Notes under the pieces: model-generated | What the model saw: the letters and a program-made list of their open reading frames with translations, nothing else | Told to the model about the DNA's origin: nothing | The model's database searches: none | Shown here: positions 27,741 to 38,598 of the stretch, piece by piece | Layout: the number at the start of each line of letters is the position of its first letter | Position numbering within the stretch: the first letter of the stretch is position 1 | Assembly (NCBI RefSeq): GCF_023554105.1 | Contig: NZ_JAMJWE010000007.1 | Span: 124,001 to 188,000, forward strand | Origin: Brucella sp. 21LCYQ03 | GTDB lineage: Bacteria > Pseudomonadota > Alphaproteobacteria > Rhizobiales > Rhizobiaceae | Direction: 5' to 3' | DNA: 64,000 bases | Made by a program: the position numbers and the translations under genes

Positions 27741-30360
27741 TGACGATCCTTTGCGGAACCACGATGATCTTCTTCGGCGTGCCCCCTTCGAGGGCTGCCT
27801 TGACAAAGTCAAGTTCGAGCACTGCCTGTTGGATTGTAGCTTGATCAGCGTCGCGCGCGATTGTCAAATCACCACGCTTCTTACCGTTGATCTGAACCGG
27901 CATAACGATCTCGTTTTCCACGATCATCGCTGCATCAAACTTCGGCCATGGCGCAGTTGCGGCAATCGTTTGTTCACCAGCAATTGTTCCACCAAGCTCA
28001 CTCACGCACTGTTCAGCCAAATGCGGCATCATCGGTGCCAGCATCAGAACCAGCATTTCAGTGGCTTCGCGCACTGCACCCTTCAACTGCTCATCAGCCT
28101 TACCAGATGCAACCTGCTGCAATGGTGCTGCGAGCGTATTGACCAGTTCGTAAAGACGAGCAACAGCGCGGTTGAAAGCGAGCTTTTCAATGTCATCGCC
28201 CACAGCCTGAACCGTTTTGTGCGCAGCTTTCGTAACAGCAAGTGCTTCACCTTCTGCACCCGACTTCGCAACAACATCCTTAAGAACAGGCGCAGCTTCT
28301 GAAACCAGCCGCCACACGCGCTGCACAAAACGATGAGCACCTTCGGCACCAGCTTCCGTCCAGATCACATCGCGTTCTGGCGGGCTGTCGGAGAGCATAA
28401 ACCAGCGTGCAGTATCGGCACCGTAAGACGAGATAATGTCGTCGGGATCGACCACATTCTTCTTCGACTTCGACATTTTTTCAATCGAGCCGATTTCAAC
28501 CGGAGCACCGTTGTCGAGCATAGTTGCTGTGCGCTTGCCGTCTGATTCTTCAATGCGAATATCGGCAGGTGCCACCCACTGGCCATCAGCCTTATAGGTT
28601 TCGTGAACCACCATGCCCTGCGTGAACAAGCCTTTGAACGGCTCGTCAATACCGACATGACCAGCCACTTTCATGGCGCGGGTGAAGAAGCGCGAATAGA
28701 GCAGATGCAGGATCGCATGCTCAACACCGCCAATATACTGATCAACCGGCAACCAGCGATCCGCAACCGCACGATCAGTCGGCTCGTTTTCCCAAGGAGC
28801 CGTGAAGCGTGTGTAATACCACGACGAATCGACGAACGTATCCATCGTATCGGTTTCGCGGCGCGCTTCGCCACCGCATTTCGGGCACTTCACATGACGC
28901 CATGTGGCATGACGATCAAGCGGATTACCTGGACGGTCAAACTCGACATCATCCGGCAGCTTGACCGGCAAGTCGGCACGCGGCACTGGATTAACACCAC
29001 AGCTTTCGCAATGGATCATCGGGATTGGGCAACCCCAGTAACGCTGGCGCGAAATACCCCAGTCGCGCAGACGGAACTGAACCTTGCGTGCAGCCTGCGG
29101 GCGACCATCAAGGTCGACCTTTTCCAGACGATCCGCAACTTCCGCAAAAGCAGCCTCAGGCGTCATGCCATCGAGGAAGCGCGAATTGATCATCACGCCA
29201 TCGTCGGTGAAGGCGGTTTCGCCCACGCTAAAGCTTGCGGCGTCCTCGCCCTTAGGCAGAACAACCGGCGTTACTTTGAGCGCATATTTATTGGCGAAAT
29301 CCAGATCGCGCTGATCATGTGCCGGGCAGCCGAACACCGCGCCCGTGCCATATTCCATCAGCACGAAATTGGCGACATAGAGCGGCAGCTCCCAGTTTTC
29401 ATCAAACGGGTGCTTAACCTTGATACCAGTATCAAAGCCCTTCTTTTCAGCCTTTTCAAGCGCTTCAAGCGACGTGCCATGCTGATGACACTCATCAATA
29501 AATGAAGTCAGCTCAGCATTGTTTTCTGCAAGCGTCTTCGCCAGCGGATGATCTGGAGAGATCGCCACAAAAGACGCACCGAACAATGTGTCCGGGCGAG
29601 TTGTGTAAACTTCAACTTCCGAGAAACCAGCAGGAGCGGTCGACGCATTGAGTGCAAAACGAACCTGCAAGCCTTCCGACTTACCGATCCAGTTCTTCTG
29701 CATGACGCGGACTTTTTCCGGCCACTGGTCAAGCGTATCAAGACCAGCCAGCAGGTCTTCGCTGAAATCGGTGATCTTGAAGAACCACTGCGTCAGTTCG
29801 CGCTGTTCGACCAGCGCACCCGAACGCCAGCCGCGTCCATCCACGACCTGCTCATTGGCAAGCACAGTGTTGTCAACCGGATCCCAGTTGACCTTGGAGG
29901 TCTTGCGCGTCACCAGACCTTTTTCAAACAGGTCGATGAACAGCATCTGCTGACGATGGTAATATTCGACATCGCAGGTCGCAAACTCACGCGACCAGTC
30001 GAGCGAAAGACCCATCGATTTCAGCTGACGCTTCATCGTGTCTATGTTCTGATAGGTCCATTCTTTCGGATGCACCTTGTTCTGCATTGCCGCGTTTTCC
30101 GCAGGCATGCCGAATGCGTCCCAACCCATCGGATGAAGGACGTTAAAACCCTTGGCGCGCTTATAACGTGCCACCACATCACCCATCGCATAATTGCGCA
30201 CATGGCCCATGTGAATGCGCCCTGACGGATAAGGGAACATTTCGAGCACGTAGTATTTTTCACGCGGATCGCTGTTGTCAGTCTCGAAAGTCTGGTTTTC
30301 TTCCCAGATTTTCTGCCAATGTGCTTCCGCAACACGCGGATTATAACGTTCGGATGCCAT
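27727..30360 (-). CDS. leuS: Leucyl-tRNA synthetase
   Basis: Class Ia synthetase that charges tRNA-Leu; 877 residues, normal length. HIGH motif variant [15 protein letters not shown] (HMGH at 50-53), editing domain with [20 protein letters not shown], zinc-like Cys pairs (CESCG; CPKCG) and KMSKS ([10 protein letters not shown], about residue 627-631). It overlaps lptE, an arrangement conserved in Rhizobiales, and is divergent from yggS. Confidence 0.98.
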   Translation of the reverse strand: MASERYNPRVAEAHWQKIWEENQTFETDNSDPREKYYVLEMFPYPSGRIHMGHVRNYAMGDVVARYKRAKGFNVLHPMGWDAFGMPAENAAMQNKVHPKEWTYQNIDTMKRQLKSMGLSLDWSREFATCDVEYYHRQQMLFIDLFEKGLVTRKTSKVNWDPVDNTVLANEQVVDGRGWRSGALVEQRELTQWFFKITDFSEDLLAGLDTLDQWPEKVRVMQKNWIGKSEGLQVRFALNASTAPAGFSEVEVYTTRPDTLFGASFVAISPDHPLAKTLAENNAELTSFIDECHQHGTSLEALEKAEKKGFDTGIKVKHPFDENWELPLYVANFVLMEYGTGAVFGCPAHDQRDLDFANKYALKVTPVVLPKGEDAASFSVGETAFTDDGVMINSRFLDGMTPEAAFAEVADRLEKVDLDGRPQAARKVQFRLRDWGISRQRYWGCPIPMIHCESCGVNPVPRADLPVKLPDDVEFDRPGNPLDRHATWRHVKCPKCGGEARRETDTMDTFVDSSWYYTRFTAPWENEPTDRAVADRWLPVDQYIGGVEHAILHLLYSRFFTRAMKVAGHVGIDEPFKGLFTQGMVVHETYKADGQWVAPADIRIEESDGKRTATMLDNGAPVEIGSIEKMSKSKKNVVDPDDIISSYGADTARWFMLSDSPPERDVIWTEAGAEGAHRFVQRVWRLVSEAAPVLKDVVAKSGAEGEALAVTKAAHKTVQAVGDDIEKLAFNRAVARLYELVNTLAAPLQQVASGKADEQLKGAVREATEMLVLMLAPMMPHLAEQCVSELGGTIAGEQTIAATAPWPKFDAAMIVENEIVMPVQINGKKRGDLTIARDADQATIQQAVLELDFVKAALEGGTPKKIIVVPQRIVNVVA

Positions 30361-30483
30361 GAGCGTATTTACTCGTACGAAGGTGATGCAATAAGGAGAG
30401 TCGATATTTAATGGCGACCTTCACCACGTATTGGCGAGAGCGTCAAGTTTTTGCGGACTTAAAAGCCTGAAAGCGAGAGTTTC

Positions 30484-31164
30484 ATGTCAGATATTGGTTC
30501 GAACCTGAACACGGTCAAGACCGCGATTGAAGATGCCGAGAAAGAAGCGCGCCGCAAAAAAGGCTCTGTAACACTCGTTGCCGTATCCAAAACCTTCGAT
30601 GCAGATGAAATTCGCCCGGCGCTCGATCTCGGTCAACGGGTGTTTGGTGAAAACCGCGTTCAGGAAGCTCAAGCCAAATGGCCGGTTTTGCGCGAAGCCT
30701 ATTCCGATATTGAATTACATCTCATCGGACCGCTGCAATCGAACAAGGCAGCCGATGCTGTTGCTCTGTTTGATGTGATCGAAACCGTGGACCGCGAGAA
30801 GATCGCAGCGGCACTTGCAATTGAGATCAAAAAGCAAGGCAAAAGCCCAAAACTCTATGTGCAGGTGAATACCGGTCTTGAAGAACAAAAGGCTGGCATT
30901 CCGCCGAAAGAAGCAGTTGCCTTTGTCGAGCGCTGTCGCACCGAACATGGCCTGACAATCGAAGGTCTGATGTGCATCCCGCCTGCGGATGAAAATCCGG
31001 GACCGCATTTTGCACTGCTGGAAAAGCTCGCCCGCGAAGCAGGCGTTGAAAAGCTCTCTATGGGCATGTCTGGCGATTACGAGACCGCAATCGGTTTTGG
31101 CGCCACTTCGGTGCGCGTTGGCTCAGCTATTTTCGGCGGACGGGCCTATTCACCATCCGCCTGA
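30484..31164 (+). CDS. yggS: YggS-family pyridoxal phosphate homeostasis protein
   Basis: A 226-residue PLP-binding protein of the YggS/PLPBP (alanine racemase N-terminal fold) family. The PLP Lys is in LVAVSKTF (about residue 36); FGENRVQEAQAKW, HLIGPLQSNK and LSMGMSGDYETAIGFGATSVR (phosphate-binding end) are all family hallmarks. It buffers cellular PLP and affects amino and keto acid balance; it has no known enzyme activity. Divergent from leuS with a short shared promoter region; converges on usg with 8 bases between stops. Confidence 0.95.
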   Translation: MSDIGSNLNTVKTAIEDAEKEARRKKGSVTLVAVSKTFDADEIRPALDLGQRVFGENRVQEAQAKWPVLREAYSDIELHLIGPLQSNKAADAVALFDVIETVDREKIAAALAIEIKKQGKSPKLYVQVNTGLEEQKAGIPPKEAVAFVERCRTEHGLTIEGLMCIPPADENPGPHFALLEKLAREAGVEKLSMGMSGDYETAIGFGATSVRVGSAIFGGRAYSPSA

Positions 31165-31172
31165 TCGCATTA

Positions 31173-31460
31173 TCAATGCAGCAGCATTTCTCCCTTTAAA
31201 TGCTTCCAGTCTGATGGCCCCAGCAGCTTGCAATGCGCATAAACAACCGAATGCAGCGGGCCATCGATCTTTTCTTTCCAGAATTCGATGAAATGATGCA
31301 GCACCGGAAATTCCGGTGCGAGATCATAATCCTGCCAGACAAAAAGTTGCAGCAAATGCGGATGATCCGGCAGGTGATAAAAGATTTTTGCGGTGGTCAA
31401 ACCGTAACCGGCAAGCTGTAGTTCGAAAGCCGACTTTGAAACAAAAGCGGGTGTCGTCAT
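31173..31460 (-). CDS. usg: Usg family protein
   Basis: A 95-residue member of the usg family (named from the trp operon neighbourhood in other bacteria), function unknown. Features are the Tyr/Gly block LQLAGYGLTTAKIFYHLPDH, the aromatic LFVWQDYDLAPEFP and FIEFWKEKIDGPLHSVVYAH. Probably a small cytoplasmic protein. It converges with yggS and shares a 283-base upstream region with acs, which carries two palindromes. Confidence 0.85.
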   Translation of the reverse strand: MTTPAFVSKSAFELQLAGYGLTTAKIFYHLPDHPHLLQLFVWQDYDLAPEFPVLHHFIEFWKEKIDGPLHSVVYAHCKLLGPSDWKHLKGEMLLH

Positions 31461-31528
31461 GGCGATTTCCCCTTTTTATTGTGAGAGCGCATTCTGACGC
31501 TCACCCAAATATATAATCACTAAAAATA

Positions 31529-31547
31529 GTTTTTAAAAAGTAAAAAC
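31529..31547. promoter_or_regulatory. A/T-rich inverted repeat between usg and acs
   Basis: GTTTTTA (31529-31535) and TAAAAAC (31541-31547) are perfect 7-base arms around AAAAG, two bases from the next palindrome. It is part of a very A/T-rich promoter-like stretch about 70-90 bases upstream of usg. Confidence 0.3.
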
Positions 31548-31548
31548 A

Positions 31549-31565
31549 ATATGTTAGCAACATAT
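31549..31565. promoter_or_regulatory. 17-base palindrome between usg and acs, candidate operator
   Basis: ATATGTT (31549-31555), AGC, AACATAT (31559-31565): perfect 7-base arms in the divergent region. It shares TTAGCAAC with the element upstream of the MarR gene at 16753. A shared regulator is speculative. Confidence 0.45.
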
Positions 31566-31743
31566 GGCAACGAGTGCTGCCACAATAATCACTTTTTATG
31601 CTGCGTCATTGTGGACCATGGCCGCTCCGAATGTCTAATTTACGTTTGGCGCGACGGAATGTAGATGAGTCTGGCGATAGCTTTGCCCCGATGCGGGCTG
31701 TCGATTTCGGCGGGAGGATCGCCGGGCAGTTATGGAGGAATAC

Positions 31744-33699
31744 ATGTCGGAAAAACTTTACCCTGTTCTGCCAGGGGCAAAGAGAAATACGCTCATCGAC
31801 AACGAGAAATATCTCGAATGGTACAATGAAAGCGTGACCGACCCGGATGGCTTCTGGGCCAAGCATGGCCGCCGCATCGACTGGTTCAAGCCGTTCACCA
31901 AAGTCAAGAACACCGATTTCAACGGCGATGTTTCGATCAAGTGGTATGAGGATGGTGTTACCAACGTCTCCTACAATTGTATCGACCGCCATTTGAAAAG
32001 CCGTGGCGATAAGGTTGCAATTATCTGGGAAGGCGATAATCCCTATATCGACAAGAAGATCACCTATCGTGAGCTTCATGAGAATGTCTGTCGCCTCGCG
32101 AATGTGCTGAAAAAGCACGGTGTTAAGAAGGGCGACCGCGTCACCATCTATTTGCCGATGATCCCGGAAGCCGCTTATGCGATGCTCGCCTGCGCCCGTA
32201 TTGGCGCGGTGCATTCCGTGGTCTTCGCTGGCTTCTCGCCAGAAGCGCTGGCCGGTCGTATCGTTGATTGCGAATCCACTTTTGTTATCACGGCAGATGA
32301 AGGCGTACGCGGCGGCAAGCCGGTCCCTCTGAAAGAAAACACCGACACGGCTATCGACATTGCAGCCAAGCAATATGTATTCGTCAACAAGGTTCTGACC
32401 GTACGCCGTACGGGTGGCAAGGTTAGCTGGGGTCCGGGCCGCGATCTCTGGTATCATCAGGAAGTCGCAAGCGTCGAGCCAACCTGTGAACCAGAACCAA
32501 TGAACGCGGAAGACCCGCTGTTTATCCTTTACACCTCCGGCTCAACCGGCAAGCCAAAGGGTGTGCTGCACACGACAGGCGGCTATCTCGTCTATGCATC
32601 GATGACGCATCAATATGTCTTCGACTATCATGATGGCGACATCTACTGGTGTACGGCGGATGTGGGCTGGGTCACAGGCCATTCCTATATCGTCTACGGA
32701 CCGCTGGCCAATGGCGCAACAACGCTGATGTTTGAAGGTGTCCCGAACTTCCCAGATCAGGGACGTTTCTGGGAAGTGATCGACAAGCATCACGTCAATA
32801 TCTTCTACACCGCACCAACGGCAATCCGTGCCCTCATGGGCGCTGGCGATGAGTTTGTTACCCGCTCGTCGCGTTCCACGCTGCGTCTTCTTGGCTCGGT
32901 CGGCGAACCGATCAACCCGGAAGCGTGGGAATGGTATTACAACGTGGTCGGCGATCAGCATTCGCCAATCGTTGATACATGGTGGCAGACGGAAACCGGC
33001 GGCATTCTGATTACGCCATTGCCCGGCGCAACCGATCTCAAGCCGGGTTCTGCAACCCGCCCATTCTTTGGCGTAAAGCCACAGCTGGTGGACAATGAAG
33101 GCGCAGTCGTTGAAGGCGCAGTTGATGGCAACCTCTGCATCATCGACAGCTGGCCGGGCCAGATGCGCACGCTTTACGGCGATCACAAGCGCTTCATCGA
33201 GGCTTACTTCTCCACCTATAAGGGCAAGTATTTCACAGGTGACGGCTGCCGTCGCGATGAAGACGGTTATTACTGGATCACCGGTCGCGTCGATGACGTG
33301 CTCAACATTTCCGGCCATCGCCTCGGCACCGCGGAAATTGAGTCGGCACTCGTTTCGCACCACTCGGTTTCGGAAGCTGCTGTTGTCGGCTATCCGCACC
33401 CAATCAAGGGACAGGGCATTTATTGCTATGTCACGCTGATGACCGGCGAAAGCGTTCAGGACGAAGAAGCCCTGCGCAAAGAGCTGACCTTGCATGTGCG
33501 CAAGGAAATCGGTCCGATTGCAACGCCGGATAAGATCCAGTTCTCACCCGGACTGCCAAAGACCCGCTCAGGCAAGATCATGCGCCGTATTCTGCGCAAG
33601 ATCGCGGAAGACGAGTTCGGTGCGCTGGGCGATACTTCAACGCTCGCCGATCCAGGCGTCGTGGATGATCTGATCGAAAATCGTCAGAACAAGAAGTAA
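31744..33699 (+). CDS. acs: Acetyl-CoA synthetase (AMP-forming)
   Basis: Activates acetate to acetyl-CoA through acetyl-AMP; 651 residues, as in E. coli Acs. ANL superfamily motifs are [16 protein letters not shown] (about 263-278), [28 protein letters not shown] and the C-terminal [13 protein letters not shown], whose Lys (about 610) is the one that is acetylated to switch off the enzyme in other bacteria. The start at 31744 has GGAGG five bases upstream; the ATG at 31732 lacks a site. Single gene closed by a GNRA-loop terminator. Confidence 0.97.
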   Translation: MSEKLYPVLPGAKRNTLIDNEKYLEWYNESVTDPDGFWAKHGRRIDWFKPFTKVKNTDFNGDVSIKWYEDGVTNVSYNCIDRHLKSRGDKVAIIWEGDNPYIDKKITYRELHENVCRLANVLKKHGVKKGDRVTIYLPMIPEAAYAMLACARIGAVHSVVFAGFSPEALAGRIVDCESTFVITADEGVRGGKPVPLKENTDTAIDIAAKQYVFVNKVLTVRRTGGKVSWGPGRDLWYHQEVASVEPTCEPEPMNAEDPLFILYTSGSTGKPKGVLHTTGGYLVYASMTHQYVFDYHDGDIYWCTADVGWVTGHSYIVYGPLANGATTLMFEGVPNFPDQGRFWEVIDKHHVNIFYTAPTAIRALMGAGDEFVTRSSRSTLRLLGSVGEPINPEAWEWYYNVVGDQHSPIVDTWWQTETGGILITPLPGATDLKPGSATRPFFGVKPQLVDNEGAVVEGAVDGNLCIIDSWPGQMRTLYGDHKRFIEAYFSTYKGKYFTGDGCRRDEDGYYWITGRVDDVLNISGHRLGTAEIESALVSHHSVSEAAVVGYPHPIKGQGIYCYVTLMTGESVQDEEALRKELTLHVRKEIGPIATPDKIQFSPGLPKTRSGKIMRRILRKIAEDEFGALGDTSTLADPGVVDDLIENRQNKK

Positions 33700-33701
33700 T
33701 A

Positions 33702-33727
33702 AAAAGCCCCGGGAAACCGGGGCTTTT
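33702..33727 (+). terminator. Terminator of acs
   Basis: AAAAGCCCCGG (33702-33712) and its complement (33717-33727) with a GAAA loop, directly after the acs stop; probably works on both strands, since sdhAF4 converges from the right. Confidence 0.9.
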
Positions 33728-33772
33728 CTTAACTTTGCATCGCCACTCGTTCGAGACAAAAATATCCCTAAC

Positions 33773-33991
33773 TTAGAAATCTATCGTGCGCCCTTTAATC
33801 TCCCAGTCGCCAAAGCGCGCTGGATCTTTGCCGCCGCGACCGCCAATTTCACGCGGTAGCTTTTCGGCATTTTCACTCGCGCGGCGCTCTTCCGCTTCTT
33901 TCAGCGCGCGCTGGGCAGCCGGTGGCAAATCTTCAAACTTGCGCGGTTCGGCATTATCATCGTTGGCGGGTTCGTTGAACTTATCGGTCAT
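33773..33991 (-). CDS. Succinate dehydrogenase assembly factor 4 family (DUF1674)
   Basis: A 72-residue protein of the DUF1674/SdhAF4 family. The signature is the C-terminal [20 protein letters not shown], preceded by a polar, Ala/Glu-rich helix ([15 protein letters not shown]). Mitochondrial relatives bind flavinylated SdhA and promote complex II assembly; the bacterial role is inferred by homology. Converges on acs; 128 bases from htpX in the opposite direction. Confidence 0.88.
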   Translation of the reverse strand: MTDKFNEPANDDNAEPRKFEDLPPAAQRALKEAEERRASENAEKLPREIGGRGGKDPARFGDWEIKGRTIDF

Positions 33992-34119
33992 CTGTTTGCG
34001 ATCCGTTATTAGAGCCCATTATTGAAGATCAGGCATTTCATACCCATCATATAGTTAAACCTGACGGGGAAGCAAAACCCCGATTAAGTAAACTGTTGCT
34101 GAACCGGAGACCTATACGC

Positions 34120-35109
34120 ATGAATATGACGAAAACTGCCATGCTGATTGCTCTCATGACAGTCATGTTCATGAGCATCGGCTATTTGCTGGGCGGCGGC
34201 GGCGGCATGATGATCGCGCTGGTGGTCGCTGTTGCGATGAACCTGTTTGGCTACTGGAATTCCGACAAGATGGTTCTGCGCATGTACAATGCGCAGGAAG
34301 TGGATGAGCGTTCCGGCTCCGATTATTATCGCATGGTCAGAGGGCTTGCTGCCAATGCGGGCCTGCCGATGCCAAAGGTTTATATTATCCACGAAGACCA
34401 GCCCAATGCCTTTGCAACGGGTCGAAACCCGGAAAATGCTGCCGTTGCAGCCACGACCGGCCTTCTCAATCGACTGACACCGGAAGAAGTTGCGGGCGTG
34501 ATGGCACATGAGCTGGCGCACGTTCAGAACCGCGATACGTTGACCATGACAATCGTGGCCACACTTGCCGGTGCCATTTCCATGCTCGGAAATTTCGCAT
34601 TTTTCCTCGGTGGAAACCGTGAAAACGGCAATGGGATTATCGGCGTCATCGGAACGATCCTCGCAATGATCGTCGCGCCTTTTGCCGCGATGATCGTGCA
34701 GATGGCGGTCAGCCGCACCCGCGAATATGCTGCCGACCGTCGAGGTGCAGAGATTTGTGGTAACCCGCTCTGGCTTTCCTCAGCCCTTGGCAAGATCGCC
34801 CGCGGTGCCAAGTCTGTTGTCAATGAAGAGGCCGAACATAACCCCGCGACAGCGCATATGTTCATCATCAATCCGCTAAGCGGACGCGGTGCAGACAATC
34901 TGTTCTCGACCCACCCGGACACCGATAATCGTATTCAGGCGCTGGAGCAAATGGCAGCCGAAATGGGTATTCGCTCGGCGGGAATGACGCAGCGTAATGT
35001 GGCCCCTGCACAAAACAGTGGTCCTTGGGGGCAAACTAGTGGTAATGCAGACGAAAATAACAGTGGTGGTTCCGGTTCCAATTCTGGCTACCGAGGCCCG
35101 TGGTCGTAG
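34120..35109 (+). CDS. htpX: M48 family metalloprotease HtpX
   Basis: Inner-membrane zinc protease involved in quality control of membrane proteins; 329 residues. Hydrophobic segments lie at about 7-40; the zinc motif HELAH (in [15 protein letters not shown], about 129-133) is followed by two more transmembrane segments and the third ligand region [15 protein letters not shown]. The C-terminus (about 295-329) is a Ser/Gly/Asn-rich low-complexity tail. The start is ATG at 34120; a second ATG two codons later is possible. It heads a plus-strand run with the rsmB-like gene 35 bases downstream. Confidence 0.94.
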   Translation: MNMTKTAMLIALMTVMFMSIGYLLGGGGGMMIALVVAVAMNLFGYWNSDKMVLRMYNAQEVDERSGSDYYRMVRGLAANAGLPMPKVYIIHEDQPNAFATGRNPENAAVAATTGLLNRLTPEEVAGVMAHELAHVQNRDTLTMTIVATLAGAISMLGNFAFFLGGNRENGNGIIGVIGTILAMIVAPFAAMIVQMAVSRTREYAADRRGAEICGNPLWLSSALGKIARGAKSVVNEEAEHNPATAHMFIINPLSGRGADNLFSTHPDTDNRIQALEQMAAEMGIRSAGMTQRNVAPAQNSGPWGQTSGNADENNSGGSGSNSGYRGPWS

Positions 35110-35144
35110 AAACGCATCCCGAGCGTTAGATAAAGTAGAACAGC

Positions 35145-36554
35145 GTGAACGATAAAAAACCTGCGCCAAAGCGTGGAAATAACAAGCCGCAGACACATGA
35201 TTACGTCGCAGACCGTGCTGAACAGCAACGGCCCGGTCTTGCCGCGCGTCTCACTGCGGCCCGCCTGCTTGGTGCAGTCATCGAAAAGAACACTTCGCTC
35301 GACGGTCTGACTGATAACAGCCATGGCCACCCACAATATCTCGCACTTGAGCCACGCGACCGTTCGCTCGTTCGCGCTATTTTGGGCTCTGCACTGCGCA
35401 ATCGCGGCAGCATTGATCGTGCAATCAATAAGCGCCTTGATCGCCCATTGCCGGAAAATGCACATGCGCTCAAACACCTATTGCATGTAGCCGTCGCGCA
35501 GATTTTCTATCTCAACCTGCCTGATCATTCAGCGGTTGATTTGGCCGTTGAAGCGGCGAATTATGACCCGCGTAATCGTAAATATGCAGGTCTGGTGAAC
35601 GCTCTGCTGCGCCGTCTGTCGCGCAACAAAGAACGTGCACTCGAGCACACATTGCAGCCTGAAAAAAATGTGCCGGAATGGTTTTCAAGAAGCCTAATCG
35701 ATTCCTATGGCCCAAAGAAAACTGAAGCCATTTTGACCATGCATGGTTACGAGCCGCCAATCGATTTCACCGTGAAAGGTGATCCGAAGGAATGGGCAGA
35801 AAAGCTCGGCGGTGTAGCCTTGCCTAACGGTTCTGTCCGTCTTGAAACGGTTGCGGGCAACCTCACCGACCTGCCCGGCTTTGCCGAAGGCGAATGGTGG
35901 GTGCAGGATGCCGCCGCTAGCCTGCCAGCGCGCCTGATGGGCGACATCAAGGGTAAGCGCGTGGCAGATCTTTGTGCCGCCCCAGGCGGCAAGACAGCAC
36001 AGCTTGTGCTTCAGGGTGCTGACGTGACAGCGCTTGATATGTCCGAAAATCGCCTCAAGCGCCTAGACGGCAATCTGGAACGTCTGGGCCTAAAAGCCCG
36101 CACAGTTCCAAGCAATATGATGGATTTTAAGCCGGATACATTGTTTGATGCCGTATTGCTTGATGCGCCCTGCTCATCCACCGGCACCGTGCGCCGTCAC
36201 CCGGATGTGCCATGGACCAAGACACCGCAGGATATTAAAAAGCTTGCAACCCTTCAGGCGAAAATGCTTGAGCAGGCCATCACGCTTGTGAAACCCGGCG
36301 GCACAATATTGTTCTCCAATTGCTCGCTGCATCCGCAGGAGGGCGAGGACATGGCCCGCAATGCGCTGAAGAATCCGGCCATTGAAGCCTATCCGATCAC
36401 GCTTGACGATTGCCCCGGGCTTGAAGGCTTAGTCACCAAAGAAGGCTTCCTGCGCTCAACCCCTGCCGATCTGCCTGCTGAAAATTTTGATGGTAATCCG
36501 AATATGGCAGGCATGGACGGCTTTTTCGCGGCCCGTTTCAGACGCAAAGCCTAA
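35145..36554 (+). CDS. rsmB: RsmB/Fmu-type 16S rRNA (cytosine-C5) methyltransferase
   Basis: A 469-residue protein with an N-terminal NusB-like RNA-binding domain (about 25-160; ARLTAARLLGAVIEK, LEPRDRSLVRAILGSALR) and a C-terminal SAM methyltransferase of the NOL1/NOP2/Sun family. CAAPGGKTAQLVLQGADVTA binds SAM; the two Cys of the mechanism are in DAPCSSTGTVRRHPDV and NCSLHPQEGED. It starts with GTG at 35145 without a clear ribosome site, 35 bases after htpX. Its stop codon lies within a palindromic repeat. Confidence 0.92.
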   Translation: MNDKKPAPKRGNNKPQTHDYVADRAEQQRPGLAARLTAARLLGAVIEKNTSLDGLTDNSHGHPQYLALEPRDRSLVRAILGSALRNRGSIDRAINKRLDRPLPENAHALKHLLHVAVAQIFYLNLPDHSAVDLAVEAANYDPRNRKYAGLVNALLRRLSRNKERALEHTLQPEKNVPEWFSRSLIDSYGPKKTEAILTMHGYEPPIDFTVKGDPKEWAEKLGGVALPNGSVRLETVAGNLTDLPGFAEGEWWVQDAAASLPARLMGDIKGKRVADLCAAPGGKTAQLVLQGADVTALDMSENRLKRLDGNLERLGLKARTVPSNMMDFKPDTLFDAVLLDAPCSSTGTVRRHPDVPWTKTPQDIKKLATLQAKMLEQAITLVKPGGTILFSNCSLHPQEGEDMARNALKNPAIEAYPITLDDCPGLEGLVTKEGFLRSTPADLPAENFDGNPNMAGMDGFFAARFRRKA

Positions 36555-36658
36555 AGCATGTCGCGGAAAAGTGGGAACCGGTTTTCCGATAACGACATGC
36601 GTGAAAACAAAGACTTAAAGCGCGTCTCTTAAATACGAAAAATTGCGACGCGCTTTAG
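36551..36658. repeat. Mosaic palindromic intergenic repeat after the rsmB-like gene
   Basis: Two hairpins in 108 bases. First (36556-36600): outer GCATGTCG/CGACATGC, inner CGGAAAA/TTTTCCG. Second: TAAAGCGCGTC (36616-36626) with GACGCGCTTTA (36647-36657). The ends CTAAAGC and GCTTTAG are themselves inverted, bounding the element. The type is, from memory, widespread in Brucella and other Rhizobiales (RIME-like). It starts one base before the rsmB stop codon. Confidence 0.75.
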
Positions 36659-36843
36659 TCAGTTAGCAACTGCTGATTAAAATCGATGGATTTGGCATAA
36701 TGGGTGCTCTGCACCCATTATGGTTAACACTCGATTCACCATTATAGACGATTCTAAGAATGCATGATTCCGAAGTCCGGAAACCGGCATTTCGATACAT
36801 CATGACGTGAAAGGACGGACCTGCCTTATCGGGTCCATTGCGA

Positions 36844-38586
36844 ATGAATTTGGATACGGAGAACGAGAGGGTGGCAGTCGCGTTGAGCGAAACCCCGCAT
36901 CTTTGGGGACTGGCTGTTGCACAGGCTTGGCGCAAGTTTAGCCGTCGCCTGCGCATGGGCCCGCTTTATCGCTGGCGTTTTACCGGCTTCACGCCGGAAC
37001 GCATCCTGATTGCCCCGCCCGATCTCCGCGTGGCCGATCCGCAATTGGCACAGGAATTCTATCACGGTCGTTTTGCACTGGCTGGTCGGCTTGTCGAAAC
37101 CGGCGGCATGTCGCCTTTCGCAGTCGAACCGCCAACACCAGAATGGGAAGCCGCCCTTCAGGGCTTTGGCTGGCTCAGGCATCTCAAAAGTGCAAATAGC
37201 GAACTTGCCACCGCAAATGCGCGTGCGCTGGTCGATGACTGGATGCGCTTTTATGGCAAGCGCATCGGCGGTCTTGCATGGTCGCCAGAGGTGACAGCCC
37301 AGCGCATTATCGCATGGTTGCAGCATTCCAATCTGATTTTGTCTGGCGCGGAACTGCCTGCTTATCGCAAATTTATGCGCTCGCTCGCCATGCAGGTGCG
37401 TTACCTGCGCACCGTCGCTTCCGCTATGGATGACGGCGAAGAACGTCTGCGTGCGCGCATTGCGCTTGCCTTTGCAGCGCTTGCCCTACCCGTTTCGCCG
37501 CCGACCGCGCGCGCCGCACGCCGCAATCTCGAATATGAATTGAAGCGTCAGATCCTGCCTGATGGCGGACATATCTCGCGCAATCCGGTTACAATTCTCG
37601 AACTGCTGGCCGATCTGCTGCCACTGCGTCAGACCTACGCCAATGGCACGGAATCGCCACCAAAGGCCCTAATTGAAGCTGTCGAACGCATGCTGCCAGC
37701 TTTGCGTTTCTTCCGGCATCAAGATGGCAGCCTTGCGCTGTTTAATGGTGTTGGCCCGACCTTGTCGGAGCGCATCATTTCAGTGCTGCGTCATGACGAA
37801 ACCGCAGGTTCACCTCTGACGCACGCGCCCTATTCCGGCTATGAACGCCTCTCAATGGGTGCAACAACGATTATAGCCGATACGGGACTGCCGCCGCCGG
37901 TGACCGCCTCACGTGATGCACATGCCGGTTGCCTCGCCTTTGAAATGTCCTCAGGGCGTCAGCGCTATATTGTGAATTCCGGCATCGACCGTTACGGCCC
38001 GCCGGAATTTCGTCCCCTAGGCCGCTCAACTGCTGCGCACTCGACCGCCACTATCAATGATACATCATCATGCCGTTTCAGTCATAATACCGGCCTGTCC
38101 AGCATGATTGGCACGCCAATCGTTGCCGGTCCGACCCGCGTTCAACGCGACCGTGTGGAAGATCAGGGGCGGCAAGGTTTTGTCGCGAACCATGATGGCT
38201 ATGTTCGCTTGTTCGGCATTTTTCATGAACGTCGTGTTGTGCTTTCGCATAATGGCAGCGTTATTCAGGGTGCCGACCGCTTTTATCGTGGCGATGCCAA
38301 AGCGTTGAAAGCCAATGGCCGCGATAATGTTGCCGTGCGTTTTCATATCCATCCATCCGTTGACATCTCGTTTGATGAAAATGGGCTGATTAATCTAAGC
38401 GCTCCACACGACGACACGTGGGCTTTCTCCTGCTTTGAAGTGGCTCCGCAACTTGAGGACAGCATCTTCTTTGCTGGTTTCCGCGGACCTGTGACATCAA
38501 AGCAAATCGTGCTCTCGTTCCCGGCACACGAACTGCCGGAAGTGAACTGGCAATTCAGCCGCGTCGCCATTGGCAGCTATACCTGA
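36844..38586 (+). CDS. Heparinase II/III-like family protein
   Basis: A 580-residue protein with an N-terminal alpha-helical region (about 40-330; toroid-like, LLADLLPLRQTY and RFFRHQDGSLALFNGVG) and a C-terminal heparinase II/III beta domain (AGCLAFEMSSGRQRYIVNSG; STAAHSTATINDTSSC). No signal peptide is evident. Related proteins are polysaccharide lyases, but substrate is not known for this alphaproteobacterial group, which often has the gene between rsmB and purH. Start ATG at 36844 has no good ribosome site; TTG at 36838 is an alternative. Confidence 0.85.
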   Translation: MNLDTENERVAVALSETPHLWGLAVAQAWRKFSRRLRMGPLYRWRFTGFTPERILIAPPDLRVADPQLAQEFYHGRFALAGRLVETGGMSPFAVEPPTPEWEAALQGFGWLRHLKSANSELATANARALVDDWMRFYGKRIGGLAWSPEVTAQRIIAWLQHSNLILSGAELPAYRKFMRSLAMQVRYLRTVASAMDDGEERLRARIALAFAALALPVSPPTARAARRNLEYELKRQILPDGGHISRNPVTILELLADLLPLRQTYANGTESPPKALIEAVERMLPALRFFRHQDGSLALFNGVGPTLSERIISVLRHDETAGSPLTHAPYSGYERLSMGATTIIADTGLPPPVTASRDAHAGCLAFEMSSGRQRYIVNSGIDRYGPPEFRPLGRSTAAHSTATINDTSSCRFSHNTGLSSMIGTPIVAGPTRVQRDRVEDQGRQGFVANHDGYVRLFGIFHERRVVLSHNGSVIQGADRFYRGDAKALKANGRDNVAVRFHIHPSVDISFDENGLINLSAPHDDTWAFSCFEVAPQLEDSIFFAGFRGPVTSKQIVLSFPAHELPEVNWQFSRVAIGSYT

Positions 38587-38598
38587 CCATAAAGCCTC

